This document shows, piece by piece, positions 48,701 through 61,224 of a stretch of 64,000 bases of DNA. Origin of the DNA: Musa acuminata AAA Group (Eukaryota; Streptophyta; Magnoliopsida; Zingiberales; Musaceae); NCBI RefSeq assembly GCF_036884655.1, contig NC_088357.1, forward strand, positions 9,163,001 through 9,227,000, in the 5' to 3' direction. The position numbers and the translations under genes are program-made. Numbering within the stretch: position 1 is the stretch's first letter; each line of letters starts with the position of its first letter. The notes beneath the pieces were generated by a model. That model made no database searches. It saw only the letters and a program-made list of their open reading frames with translations, and had not been told where the DNA came from.

Positions 48701-50194
48701 AAATTCAAATTAAAAATTAATTGCTTGCTTCCAAATCGTGTGCCTGATTAAGTTCTTCAGAAAACTGCAGGAAAACACAAAATATTGTCTTAAAAAACAC
48801 TGAAACTGTCAATCAGAGATCAATTAAAAATAACACATCTCTTTAGACCATGTTTCTCTAAAAGAAAGATAAATTGAAGTTACTGATTTCAGAGGCCAAA
48901 TAAGGTAATACCATAATATGACGAAGAAAGCCTTGAAGAACTGAATGAGATTGTTGCTGGTTGTGGCTTCCTGCGACGTGCATTATGATCAGATAAACGC
49001 CTACGGCAACTTCGCTTTTTCTGATCAAACTCAGACAAACCATGGAACCTGGGATGACCAAATGGTTACTTTCAGGCTGTTCAACTTTGTCAACTAAAAG
49101 CATTGCAAAACATTTTGCAGCAAGAAAATAAAGTAATAAAATATCTAGAGCACAACATATATGCTATGAGATAACGCAGTAAGTAGAGCACTTGCACAGA
49201 ATATGCTGCTACAGAGCCCTAATGCTATATTGCAATAGCCAAATCTGGATTTATTAGTCCTTTTCACTAGCCATTTTATTAAGAAAACAGATCCCTGCCA
49301 CTTTAAACATTGCAAGTATTTCTTGAACAATAGCCATCCAAGAGGCGTGACTACTACAAGCAGCATGACTATATCGAACAGAAAAAGAGCTTTTATCTTA
49401 ATGTAACATGAGTTTATTGATAGGATGTGTAGAAGACCAAAAATAACCAAAAAGGGTCTGTAACATATAACTAGAATGCTTCATCATATGTTAAATTCAT
49501 TTTCACAAAACAACTAAAAAAAGCTTCACCTGCTACACTGTTGACAAAATCGGCGCTCCCGGCCTGCTACAATTACCTTGGGGGACTTTGAATGGCTTTC
49601 ACAGACTCGATGTTTGCGATGATAATCTTTAGCTGTGGTAAGGTCAACATTACAACCTTCTACCTGGCATTTAGGGCTTTGTAAATTCTGTGGAGATACC
49701 CTAGATTTCTTAGCTACAGCAGTAGACAAGATCATAGAAGCAGAGGAAGATGAGCTCTTGATGTTATTCTCTGCACCACCATCTTCAAGGAAGGTCCTTC
49801 CAAGCTTCAAACCAGTAACTGGTTCCTTAGGGCGTCCTGCAGCCAAGGGTACCGGTGAAGTTCCAAAACCTTCAACTCTTGCTAAGATAATCTTGCTCGA
49901 GCTGTTAACATCCCTTTCAGCTGAATCATAATTGAAGTCCGAATTTCCTTTTTCTGCCTTAGACAAAGAATCGATGGATGCAGAGATGGAGCTTTTGGAT
50001 GAACGATTTCCCAATTGTAGAACGGAGGAGGCACCACCACCAGATGAACATAAAAATCCATTGCAAATACCCATGCCACCTTCAATCTTCAACTCAGGTT
50101 CTTGTGCAGATTTATAAATTTCACCCTCTTTTCCACAGAATAAGTCCAGAGTTTCCCAATCCCACTGGAATGGGTTTTTTGCAACCCAGTCCAT
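45711..50194 (-). CDS. SPL: SBP-box transcription factor (SPL), miR156-targeted
   Basis: Squamosa-promoter-binding-like factor that recognises GTAC motifs and promotes phase change and shoot or flower development. Four coding exons on the - strand (50194-49530, 49048-48912, 47647-47387, 46024-45711) give 458 aa. The N-terminal motif WDWETLDLF (11-19) is typical of the SPL2/6/10/11-like clade. The SBP domain runs from about 175 to 250, with zinc ligands Cys176, Cys181, Cys198 and His201, then Cys217, Cys220, His224 and Cys236, and overlaps the bipartite nuclear signal (KKRSCRRR...RRRK). The exon 1/2 junction falls at the conserved SBP-box position after CQQCSR. Exon 4 encodes [10 protein letters not shown], the peptide of the miR156 site. 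The exon 3 donor was placed at CAAG|GTAGCA because only that keeps the frame. A 5' UTR intron is likely. Confidence 0.95.
45951..45970 (-). promoter_or_regulatory. miR156/157 target site in the SPL mRNA
   Basis: The - strand reads GTGCTCTCTCTCTTCTGTCA, the canonical plant SPL target site, which pairs with miR156 with at most one mismatch near the middle. It lies in the last coding exon and encodes ALSLLS. miR156-guided cleavage keeps such SPLs low in juvenile shoots. Confidence 0.95.
47094..47127 (-). other. G-quadruplex-like tract in SPL intron 3
   Basis: The + strand has C5, C3, C5, C8 and C4 runs separated by 1-4 bases. On the transcribed (sense) strand this is five G-runs of 3-8 within 34 nt, followed on the other side by an A-run. 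It meets the usual G3+N1-7 quadruplex pattern and would be present in the SPL pre-mRNA. Confidence 0.8.
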
Positions 50195-51950
50195 CCAAGA
50201 AGCACTTGCAGTAAGATTTCCAAGTATTATTCTGCCCCAAGAAAATGTTTAAAAAATAGAAGTGAACTTGTAGGCACTGGATCAGGCAGGGATTAATTCA
50301 ATTAAAAAGAGTCCACACAACTTGGCAAATCCAGATAAAAGCATACAGACTAAGAAAACTTCAGAAACTATTCAGACCTCTTCCAGCCTAAAAGACAAAC
50401 CTTGTGAAAAGTGAACTGCAAACAAACAATTGTTCATTAGATCAGGAAAACATAACAATGAGATGGACAAAGCAATTTTTACCTCCAGTTGTCAAGTCAG
50501 AATTCCACACATGAACATATTGAATCCCCTGTGCCCTTATCTTCTTCAGTCCTGGCTAAAGAATACTCCGTCCACCAAAAGGATGACTCGAAAGCAGGTA
50601 GGTATTCCTTTCACTTCTTCTTACAGCCAAAAAAGAAGCAAAATACAAGATACAACTTTCTCTAGGTGGTTTATTCTGCCACAAATCCGATCAAGGGCTG
50701 CACCACCAGTTGGCTGATGAAACAATTAGCACTAGTGCTCCTCGCCACGTATGACATCCACGGATATCATACCCTCCAATTATTCACTCAATTTATTTCC
50801 CCTCTACCAATGTTTCCCCGTCCTCCAGTCCTGCCATCAAAAAGTTGCTAAGTTTCCTTCCTACCATACAGGACTTCTTATTGTTCTACCACAAGACATT
50901 CTTCAGACTGAAGGAAACTGACCAATAAAGAAGTCAACTTCGGAAATAAAATGGTACCCCTACTGTTTCCTTTCACCACAAGCTCTTTTAACCAAAACCA
51001 AGCTGGTGGTAAGTTGGAAAATTTTCACCTTCTCCATCAGTTGCAGCACCAGTACATCTGTAAACACATCAAAAACGAGATATTAAGGAAAAGGTCTGCC
51101 GTGAAAAAAGATAAGAGAAAGCGACCAAACGTGACATGTGAAGACGCAAGTGGGTACATGCACATCGAACCACAACAGTGCGGTTCTTTGTTCCTTCCCC
51201 CTTTTGCTTTTGTCGCCCACCTAACCGATAACAAGAAATCCAGTGCCTTTCGCCCATGAAAGCAACCAAACGAAGTGAGTTCCACAAACATCGAGAAGAA
51301 ATGGAACAGCAAAATAGCTAATTTCTACGACGGATTCCTGTTCTAATCTTTCTATAAGCTTTACATCAAACCAAATACAGCCAGAAACAAAAACCAAAAA
51401 GAGCTTCGGCCATAAGGACACAGTTATCGTCTCAATTTTCCCAAACCAAGACGCCATCTTTTTCACTCAAAGCGATAACTTTCTAGCTGCAGGAGGGGAG
51501 CAACACTAAGAAGAAACCAAAACCCAACTTTTACCCAGCCGGGAAAGGATAATAAAGAGCACACCGATAAGAGACTTAATAAGGGGGAAGCTTTACCCCT
51601 AATTGTTGACTCCGTTCTAGAGTTCAAGCCGTGGAGCAGGCGACGCCGGCTTTTAATTCGAATCAAGGCTTCGGTGGTGGTGCCCTGAACTGCGAGCCGA
51701 AACATCCACCAGAAACTCACCTTTACACACCGGAACCAATCACGTGCAGAAAGATCGATCTTCCCGTATTCTCTCTTCTCTGCTGCGACTCGTGCGATCG
51801 GTTGGAGCCGCGTGGATGCGCGGGGACCGGTGCAGCGCCGAGAACACCCCCCCTACCCTCGCTCCCAAATGGATGGCAAATAGAAAGAGAGAGACAGAGA
51901 GAGAGAGAAGGGGGTATCGAAAGGACGGCAAGTATGGGGAAAAAGATTGA
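50195..51950 (-). promoter_or_regulatory. SPL leader intron and promoter region
   Basis: Upstream of the SPL ATG an AT-moderate stretch leads to a GC-richer segment at about 51.6-51.9 kb that contains purine repeats (GA-rich near 51885-51912). A good donor (AAAG|GTGAGT on the - strand) at 51721/51720 suggests a leader exon and a 1.5-kb intron in the 5' UTR, as in other SPL genes. No TATA box was assigned. The open frames here are unconvincing. Confidence 0.5.
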
Positions 51951-54900
51951 CCCTGCGGTTGAGGATAATTACGAAGTTACCCCCCTCATTTCCTTTGAGA
52001 GTGGGGATCCGGTCACTCCCGGTGAACCTGCCCAGAATTGGATCTCCATTAATAGATCACCTGCAACATCCTACCACAGAAGAATAATTCAATCAAAAAC
52101 CATTAACCTCTTGTCTTCTTCAAGAACTTGCACAGTTTCCTTTGATGAAGAACGAGGTTACCGTGAAATAATGGCATCCAAGAAAAAAAAAAGCACGAGT
52201 AACTGAGCCCCCCACCCCTTCTTCTCACTTGCCAAGGCATTAATGGCATTCTTCAACCCTCATCAAGCCATGGCTGTCAACAGTTCAGAAAGGACACTTT
52301 TAGCTCTCAAGGAGGAGCACCCAAGGCCTCGAATCATCAAACATTCAACTCCTGCAAGCTATTGTTTTCTGAGAACAAATCAGTTCATTCTATGATACAC
52401 TTTCTCTGGGAAAAGGTGAGATTTGATAGCCTGTGTCAGTTAATGGTTGGTTCACATTATGCTACCATCTCAGCAGCTGTTGAGAAAGAACATATCCTGT
52501 GATCATATGCACAGCTTCAAAGAGTTCTTTGATTATAGCCTTGCTTAGGAGAATATGGTACACCAAGGCACCTAAATCTCCATATAGTCATCTTATCAGA
52601 ACAGTCTTTGGTGCAAGTCAGCAGCTGCTGCTTAGGCAAACATTTAACTTGAAGGTTTTGATCCTCTTGGAGGGAAATTAGATGGGGATGACTGATGGAT
52701 CCCAAGATCATGAAATTATGAATGAATCAGCTGCATCATATCACCCATGCCTTGAGTTGCTGTTTTGAATGAGATGGAGACAATGGCACATGGATTCCAG
52801 GAAGCCATGCCAAACTTTAACTGTTCATCATTGTCAGATCTAAGTTTGGTAGGTCAGTGCTTGGGAGCTCGGTTAGCTAATAGCCACAGGTACCGATTGT
52901 AATGTCGCGTGGACCTCATCTCCGGTTCTACCAGTGGTGGAAGTATCAACAGCTACTTGGCAAAGCTGGGGGCCAAGGAGTTATGTCGCATTGATCATCC
53001 TGAGGCTCTTTCTTCTTCCCTTTCCCTTGTCTGTTGGTCGAGGATTAAAATGCTCGAGTACATCCAGCAAGCATGAGAAAGTTAGGTGCCTTGTTTTACC
53101 ATGCAGAGATGAACAAGACATCCAAGATGAGTCCCACCAAAAGCTGCGTCTGTTGCTGATGTTGTTGCCGCTGTGGCTGTTTCTGATGTTGTTACAGGTT
53201 TCTTCCATCATCTCCTTGTTTTCTGCAACAAATTTTAGTAGAAGTCAAGGGCTTCAGAACCTTGTTCAGTGTGTGCACTCATTGTGCAGCTCCTCCTTGC
53301 CATCCTGTGGTCCTCATCTACTGCCTTTTCAGCACCATTTCCTCTAGAAGAAGCTTTGCCCTTCTGACCATGATCATCACCAAATCATTTTTCTCGAGAA
53401 CAGTACATTCCCTAATGTGTGGAAGATATGGATCTACCATAGTGTAGAATTTTGTGTGAAAGTTAGCAGTTCCACACATTAGGAGTTCCTAGAATGTATG
53501 TGACTTGTGGAGGAGAGTGGTTTGGATGACTCCAGGAACAACTCAAATGCAACATGATGTTTATAAGCTTTCAGAACAGTTGCAAGATTGTGACAAGGTG
53601 TGGCCATAGATACAAACTAGGGATACTGTCTGTTGGGAGTAGCTTAATTTGCCTTTGGCATCTTTAAAGCCTGGTGTGATCATCAATGATAGTAAGGGAC
53701 ATCATCTTTATCTTTAAAAAAAATAAGTTTATGAAATATATTCTTGATCATGTTCATTGTGAGGGCTAATCATGATGGTGATTGGTCAGGGAATGGCTTT
53801 GGCATCCTTCTAAAGCAAGTCTTCAAGATACTTTTGTCTCTTAGAAAATAAGCATATGAGATGTGTTTATCATATTGATTGTGAGGCAGGACATACTGCT
53901 GATAAATGAGTGACAATGATGTGCCACCAGTTTGCTGGGATTGCAATGTAACACAGTAAATTGAGTCCTTTTAGGAGGCTCTAAAATGAAAAGAAAATTT
54001 AGTGAAACAGAGTAGGATGTAAAATGACTCTTCATGCATAATTGTAGATTGAAGTGTCCACATATTGAGGATCAAAACAAGATAAAATAGATAGAAGGCT
54101 CCTTATCAGCAGGAGACTAAGGCCAGTGGGGCTTTAGCACCATGGATTGCCAAGGATCTCTTTCAAGTGCAATATGGACTACTGTATCATCAAATATTTG
54201 TATAGTGAAATCACAGATGCACTCTGTGAAGCCTTTGGCCTGAATCTAGTGATATCGATACAGTGAATATGAGTGGATCTTTTCTAATTAATATCCTTGC
54301 CCTGACCATCAATCTGGTGTGGCTGCAGATTCACTTCCCACCTACTCCTCAAATTAGTGGTTGAGTCAAAATATAGATGTGCATCTCAGATTAACAAGAC
54401 TAAGAAAATGAAAAGGTTTGAGCACCATATGCAAGTGATTTATAGTCAAACAAGAAAAGATATTAGTGAGGTAGCTTACATTTAACTGGTATCAGTTTGC
54501 TTGATTAGACTTCACTAAACCTAATTTTAATATCTTATTTCTACTCAATTATTTTTTTATCATATGCACAAGACAATATTTTTGCACTTGATAAACTCTC
54601 ATCCAGAGTAGAACATGTCATCATCTCCAACATCACCAGCATGGAGAGATGCTCTTTGTCCATCTAACTCACATTTGATTTCAACTTTGTTCTTGTGGCA
54701 TCCAATTGCAGACTAGTTTCATATGAGCTTATTTTGACTGTTTCACAACACTGCAACAATGGAGAGGGTCATGATGCACAAAAATAACATTAGAAAAAAG
54801 GAATAATCACACAGAAAGGCATGCTTTGAGATGCTGAGGAGTACAGGAACTGGCTGGTTTAATAATACTATATCTATCTTCAAAATAATATGCCCACAAT

Positions 54901-56144
54901 AACTCAGAGGCCAATACAAGTCTCATATAAGAAAATTAATTTGGAAAGAAGGCTATTTTACATTTGTTATTCCAATTCATAGCTCTATGAGCATGTAGTC
55001 TCCTATGAGAAACCAGTTCATAGGTTTAGACAAAGCCAATAAGATTGCTATCACATAGACTAATCAGCATGTCAAAGCAATAACATGCAAGATACATTCC
55101 AAAATTGAATCTAATCTGAAGAATATTTTTCTCAGATAAAGTGATTCCAAATGGCCTAAAAGATGAAGCTAGAGTCATAAACACTCTGGTTGTAGACAAA
55201 ACACTTTGATTAAACAAATGCATGTGGTTCAGTTGTATGATCCCCAACTTGTGTTATGTCTATGGATGGGGTTCAGCCACAATTGAAGGCAACTTTTAGA
55301 ACTTGTGCTCTGGCTTTATTTATCACTTCCATCTGCAAAAAAGGGCACTTGAATTATTGCATCCTTACATATAATTTAATTGTTTAACCTTCCACTTGTT
55401 TTTTTGTTGTCTTCAAATTGACACCTGGAATCCATATATTGGCTCTAACTTTCTTTAGATCTCACCTACACTTAAAAGTTGTGCCAATGCTAAATATTTA
55501 ATTTCATCAATGTGAAGTGCTGCATCATTTATGGTTCCTTGTGGAATCTAAGAGCAAAAGGATCTGCTTTTGGACTTAGTTTACAATTCATGGAAATTAT
55601 TGCATGTTGGTGTTGATCCTAAGAGATTAACAACTCATCTTTCACAGAATAATATCTTACAATTTTACGATGATGCAAGTTAGGAATTTATTATGTGATT
55701 CTTATGAGGATTTTTGTTCTTGAAAAAAACATCTATCTAGGAAACCAAATGAACATATCGTGCAGAAACACAAACAAGAACATCACAAGATCATGACCAA
55801 GCAAAAACTTTTACTACTTCCAAAGGACTCCATCACCAAACTCAATAACTCTGAAGAAATATTACCCTAAAGAACAAGAAGCTCAATGTGGGGGAAGACA
55901 ATATTCAGAACTAAATTGCACAGAGAAAGCAAACCACAGCTTCATCAAACAGACTCAAAAACCGACTTCCATGATTCTAAGAGTTCCTTAATTAAGAGGG
56001 TTTTCCTTATAACATGTTCTAAGAAGAACAGTCTCCCTCTCTCTCTTCTCATTATTACATGGTATAGTCTCTCTCCATGGTTTTTTGACAAAACTAATAT
56101 ATTATTATTAGATATATTAATATTTACTATCCCTCGATAGTAAA
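51951..56144. other. Gene-poor intergenic region
   Basis: 4.2 kb without recognisable exons, domains or transposon ends on either strand. Short open frames at about 52.9-53.4 kb are Leu/Ser-rich with no similarity that I recognise. A non-coding transcript cannot be excluded. Confidence 0.5.
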
Positions 56145-56216
56145 TCCGTTGTAGTCTAGTTGGTTAGGATACTCGGCTCTCACCCGAGAGACCCGGGTTC
56201 GAGTCCCGGCAACGGA
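56145..56216 (+). tRNA. tRNA-Glu (anticodon CTC)
   Basis: 72-nt cloverleaf. The acceptor arms TCCGTTG and CAACGGA pair perfectly over 7 bp. The D-arm has the B-box-like GTTGG stretch, the anticodon stem CTCGG/CCGAG closes the loop CTCTCAC with anticodon CTC, and the T-arm is CCGGG-TTCGAGT-CCCGG. There is no intron and CCA is not encoded, as expected for a nuclear gene. A T5 terminator follows 8 nt after the 3' end. It reads GAG codons. Confidence 0.97.
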
Positions 56217-56223
56217 AAGGGGC

Positions 56224-56228
56224 TTTTT
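56224..56228 (+). terminator. RNA polymerase III terminator of tRNA-Glu
   Basis: A run of five T directly downstream of the tRNA gene, the normal Pol III stop signal. Confidence 0.85.
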
Positions 56229-56588
56229 GTCACGATGAACCATCAATAATTGTTTTTGGATTAGCTTTGGCTAGCACATCATATGCTTGTTGTTTTGCCT
56301 GGGAATGCATTTTGCGTCAAACATGTTGGTGTATGTGACTGAACAACTGATGACAGCAGCAGGAGACCCCTCAAAGAAGACATGGTGAACACTAGTAGTA
56401 GAGAGCATCCACTAAGAGGGTGACAAGAAAGCTTTCAGAATTATTACATGTTTGGGAACACATCAGGTTCTTGTTGACAAGTGCTTTCTTGAGAAACAGG
56501 AACCTAAACAAGACTTAAGAGTAATGTTACAGTGCTTTAAACGCATATTATACATTGCTCAAATGTAGAATGCAACAAATGTAATAGT
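56229..56588. other. Intergenic, tRNA-Glu to DUF1997 gene
   Basis: Short stretch holding the 3' UTR side of the DUF1997 gene, which reads toward the tRNA. Nothing else seen. Confidence 0.55.
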
Positions 56589-59500
56589 TTATGTTTGATG
56601 ATCGAGTTGTTCCTCAACCCAGGAGCAGTAATCTTTAAGTAGCTGCTCAGCAAGCAAAGGAACAAGCCTGTCAAGAAGACCTTGCATAAGCCTGCATGAG
56701 TAAAGAAGCAATTAATAACCTACATGAACCCTAAGCATGATGGAGTTAGAGTTTCACATCTTGTGAAAAAATTGAGAGGGTAATTATGCATGTCCTGTCT
56801 CATTGAAGGGTTGTCGCTATTATTCATGCGTTGAAGAGAGCTACCAAATCAGATAATGAATGTGAAGGTTTTCTCAGATGTGAAGGAGATTATCCATCTT
56901 ATTACAAGGAAAAGCTCTCCATGGCAAATTCTGGTTTGTACTGGTTACCAGAAGAGTATAACACCATTGTGGACAAGGTTGTTCAAATAAAGGGTGGCAA
57001 GACTTCATGTGATCAGTTTCTACCAAAAAAACGAAGCCATTCATATGATACTTATTGCAAATATCAGAGTTAGACTTCTATATCGTAGTGCTTCAGAGGG
57101 TTGCTTCATGTATAACTCTGATCAAGTTGCAGATATCATTATCAGCAACACTACTCTGTTATCTTTGATTAAGTTTTAATCTATGGCTCCTATGTAGATG
57201 CAAGAATAAAGCTTATCAGTCATAACTAAACAATGTTGTACAGTCATCTTGAACTTAGCCTCTCATGGGCACATATGAGGTTTCTTGAATTTACTAATGC
57301 TAAATCTTCATCAAGACAGACATCTTACATACTGATTCTAACAAAAATATGGATATTTCTGGTGTTTTGATTTTATCAAACAGAAAAAAACTTCAGTGTC
57401 TAGAACTTACAGGTTTCCGGGTTTTTCCACTGCTGACAATGGAAGCAAGCTAAATGGCTTTGTATAAACCTGAAAAGTAGATTTGGGAAGATACATAAAC
57501 ATGTTGGCTAACAGAAATCAAGTTGGTATCAGCAGCAAATAGAAGCATGACAAGAACCAAAAAAGTAACAAAATTTTACCTTGAAGCCATGGAAGAAATG
57601 TGCAAGACAACTATGCAAACATAATATTTGCGTAGTAAGAGGTACACTAAATTCATTTGGTTGACTATGTCGAGGTCATTCAAAAAGTAAGAGGTCTTTG
57701 AAATGTCCAGCCGGTCTAAGTTCCCTGCTCAATTTGTTTCTAGTGAGATTGCAACTTGTTACTTAAGCCTTGAGAAATATTTTCCCCTGCCCCTTCTAAG
57801 GTTCCTCCCACGCCAAGCTAAGCAGACACTATGTACCTATCCCTTGACATAATGGTGTACATTTTAATTAACAATGCATATACTAAGTAAGTTCTTGATT
57901 AAGTCTGCATGGATGACTCAATTACATTGAGAACGTAGTTATTTGTTTGCACTTCAATCTGATTACAAGTCAGAAGAATCTAAGGGTTACAATATTTTAG
58001 GTCCATGACCCATAAGTTCTAACATAAAGCACAAGTAACCAAGATAAGCTTCAACTGCACCTTGTGCTTTCTTTTCAAATCAATGATAAACAGTTCCACA
58101 TTAAGACCATAGATGCATTTCTTAGTTTCTTTCTTTACCTCAAGGGTAACTCTCAAATTCACATCGACAATCAAGCATGGCTCCGAATTTTTAGCCTCCC
58201 ACTTTATATAGTTTTTCATAAATGCTGCAAGAAGAGAAGAAATAATAAGAAGTATCATGATGTAGTGGGTGCAAAACATATCTGCAGTTTCTAACCTTCA
58301 TGAGTACTTGGTGATGAAATTACTGGAGTCTGAACAGAGTGGCATTTTTTTTTTTTGTTAATCGATAAGCATGGACTAAAAAATCTGATACTGTTAACTG
58401 GAGTAGGTATGAACAACAACAATACATCCATGTTGCAAATTTATGTGTTTATGTGAAAGAATTTCCACAAACAAATACCAGAAATATGACTAGTTATTTT
58501 CCAGCAAGCACTGTTGTACTAGAGCTTGGAAGTACAAATATGAGTCACTTTTAAAGCATACACAATTATGTAAAAACTCTCGTATACATAACTAATAAAG
58601 AAGCATCTATATAAAATATCTAAACATACCCGAGAAAAGTTGATTTTGCTTTTCAACTGCTTTTGAACCCTCAAACTGTTAAATGTAAAACAATGATCAA
58701 AATTCGGATGAGGACTCAAAATCACAAGTAAACTAATAGTCAAGGACTTGTGAAGTTCATAGCCGACATATGATCTGATAAAGAATGATCTTCGATACAC
58801 CAAACAGAGAGAAATTATTAGTGTATAAAAGCCTTCCTAGAATCAAACTATTTATAGTTTGTTATTTACTATTTTAGAAAAGTTGTTCATCCTAATCCAA
58901 ATTTCTTGTTCTACACAATGTCTCGTGAGAAACATTCTCAACTGATTATCAGATACACATTTTTTCTGTTTGGATTAAATTCAGAAAAACTACTTAAGTT
59001 ACATCTTGGGAGAACTCAAAAGCAAAACAAACGACTAAAGCAATTTGGCACAACATGAAAGAGAATCACAAAAAAGGCACTTATTTGCCATAACTTTGCA
59101 AAAATAATCTAAATTGTAATGGATAGATTTAATAAAAATATAGATTTCTCATGACAACTTCTGAGTTGATAAAGATCAATTGACTTCGAACATTTTGTAT
59201 CAGTATGATAAACATGTGAAACTATAAACAGCCACAAGTATGCATGAACAACTTGTTTAAATCTAGAAACCACTGCCAGTGATTGATCTCATTCTCAGAT
59301 CCAGCAACATGGAACTTACCCTGCATGACAACATCTCAACTGTGCAATCTTCATCTGTTCGGGTCACCCGCAAGTCCAACACTGGGGCAACTTCAAACTT
59401 GAGAAACTGAATTTTATGCAAAGTGCACCTACATATAGCATCACTTACCATATAAAGAGTATTTCACAAAGCGAAAACAGAGTAAAAACTATCCATGCCA

Positions 59501-60234
59501 GTCTTGAGAAGTAGCTGCTATTGATCGTGCAGCAAGCTCAGTGCATAATAAATTTTGCAAATTTAAACTAGGAGTCTAACAGGCTAAAATAGAAGTATAA
59601 ACTCGAGAAAAAAAGAGAAAGAAGCATTCATGATGCGCACAACACAGTACAGGTAGGAAATATTCAGAGCTAGATTTCACATAACAATTAGTGCCTTGAC
59701 CATTGGTGGTGGTTGCAAGCTGCAATTTTTAGTGCTTGAAACTGGAATTCCATGATACACAAGTAAGGTCATGGGGCAACCTATATGTATTGGAGTCCAG
59801 TGGCTCAAATCTTTGCAAGGCTCTGGTATTTAGAAGAGCCTCGACGCCAGTTGGATGGCTGAGGAACTCACTCACAGGGAAGACCCTGCCACTGCCATCC
59901 GAATACTCGGGGAGCTTAACCATTTCCTTGCGCTTCGCCCACAGGTTCGCTTTCCTGCGGCCAGCTCCCGGCTCCTCGACTGTGGCTGACGCTATTGCTG
60001 CTTCAGATCTCCTCCTGCAACGCATGCAATTCATTTATGAGCCCCCATGGAAGTATCTGTCTGAAGCGGCAGCCCTTTGTATATGCTACAACAGCTGCTT
60101 GAACCTTTTCGACTACTCTACATGTTGTTACTCTATCCCACTCTTGGATGGAGATCAATAGACAAAGACGAGAGACATAACCTGAGGTTGCATGGGGGTA
60201 GGGCAGAAGGCGAAGGAAGCGTGTGGATAACCAT
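56589..60234 (-). CDS. DUF1997 family protein, probably plastid-targeted
   Basis: Member of the DUF1997 family shared by plants and cyanobacteria; molecular function is unknown. Seven exons in transcript order (60234-60182, 60014-59781, 59428-59320, 58675-58630, 58224-58139, 57469-57411, 56691-56589) join in frame to 229 aa. Conserved family blocks are PVSEFLSHPTGVEALLNT, FLKFEVAPVLDLRV, DCTVEMLSCRFEGS, LIVDVNLRVTLEVYTKPF, LLPLSAVEKPGN and GLLDRLVPLLAEQLLKDY. The first ~50 residues are basic and Ser/Ala/Pro-rich, like a chloroplast transit peptide. I chose ATG 60234; the frame stays open upstream to an ATG at 60372, which would add 46 residues. Introns make up most of the gene. Confidence 0.88.
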
Positions 60235-61224
60235 TCTGCATCTGGTCTGAAGGGAAAGCAGCAGCTCTAAGAGAGGCCTGAGTTCATGGAGGAGACAGGA
60301 GACGGAGGTGAGGGAGACGATGATAGATTGGGAGAACACCAGCGGTGGCGGAGATGTGGCTCTGCAGGGCAAGGACCAACTGGAAGGTCGACATCACGGT
60401 TCGACCCAAATAACTCTGTCTCGACCACATTGCGTCCAACGACATGGGGTGAAGTGGGACTGTTACTTCGTAGCGGATCCTGTTATCAGACGCGACATTA
60501 TTTGGCTTGTGGCTTATCGGAAGGAATAGGAATGTTCCGGAATGGTCCTGAGCCAATTAAACTCGGTCATCCTCATCATCTTACTTGCCGTCGTTGATGA
60601 TTGAGTCAGCCGAACTTAATTTGAACCCGAAGGCTGTAGGGACGTTCGAGGAACTCTCATGGTAGCTTTGACACACATGAGATGACTCCGAGATAATCTT
60701 CATATAGTCTCGATCATTCCAACGTACTCTTGAGATCGGGCAGATGTGGATTCTGACTTATTAGTGAGTCGCTACATGAAGGTCAATACAATGAGTGTTT
60801 TTCGATACGCTCAAGTTAACTCTAGAAGGTTAGTTGTAAAGAGATCTGATCCTTTGGACCGGCACTTAGGATCGATTTTTATATTTATTCAATTAGAGGA
60901 ATCATTTGTAATGATTGTAACATCTTCTTATTAGAAAATCTGAGGTGACATATCAGAATTTTCGTAGAAAAAGATTTCTTGTCATCGTGCAAAAGTTGGT
61001 ACGCAAAAGCCTACGAAATCGAAAAACTACGAGTAAGAGAATTATCTAGGGAGATCGTATATCTTGAATTCCTTCATATACATGAGATTAGATGAAGGAG
61101 TTCAAATATCTTCCTCTCTAGCGGTGATCCGCACAGTAGGGGCTACGAAGACGCTCCTTAAATCGCTGCTCAAAACTCTTTTTTGTGAGCACCATGCAAT
61201 CAAGAAATGACCGCCCCTTCTTAC
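60235..61224. mobile_element. DUF1997 upstream flank passing into left part of an older LTR-like element
   Basis: Up to about 60.6 kb is the GC-moderate upstream flank of the DUF1997 gene. From there to 61224 the sequence loses gene character and continues, interrupted only by the solo LTR, into 62809 onward: removing the insert and one target copy joins the two sides without a gap. On the - strand this side lies downstream of a TATAAATA at 62916-62923, so it would be R/U5-like. I could not locate its terminal TG/CA. Confidence 0.5.
61220..61224. repeat. Left target-site duplication CTTAC
   Basis: Matches 62804-62808 exactly. Together they frame the solo LTR. Confidence 0.85.

Noticed and set aside
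49635..50214. + strand frames opposite SPL exon 1
   Set aside because: Antisense shadows without domain resemblance.
52934..53447. 137-codon and overlapping frames at 53 kb
   Set aside because: Low-complexity Leu/Ser/Cys-rich, no splice partners, no similarity recognised.
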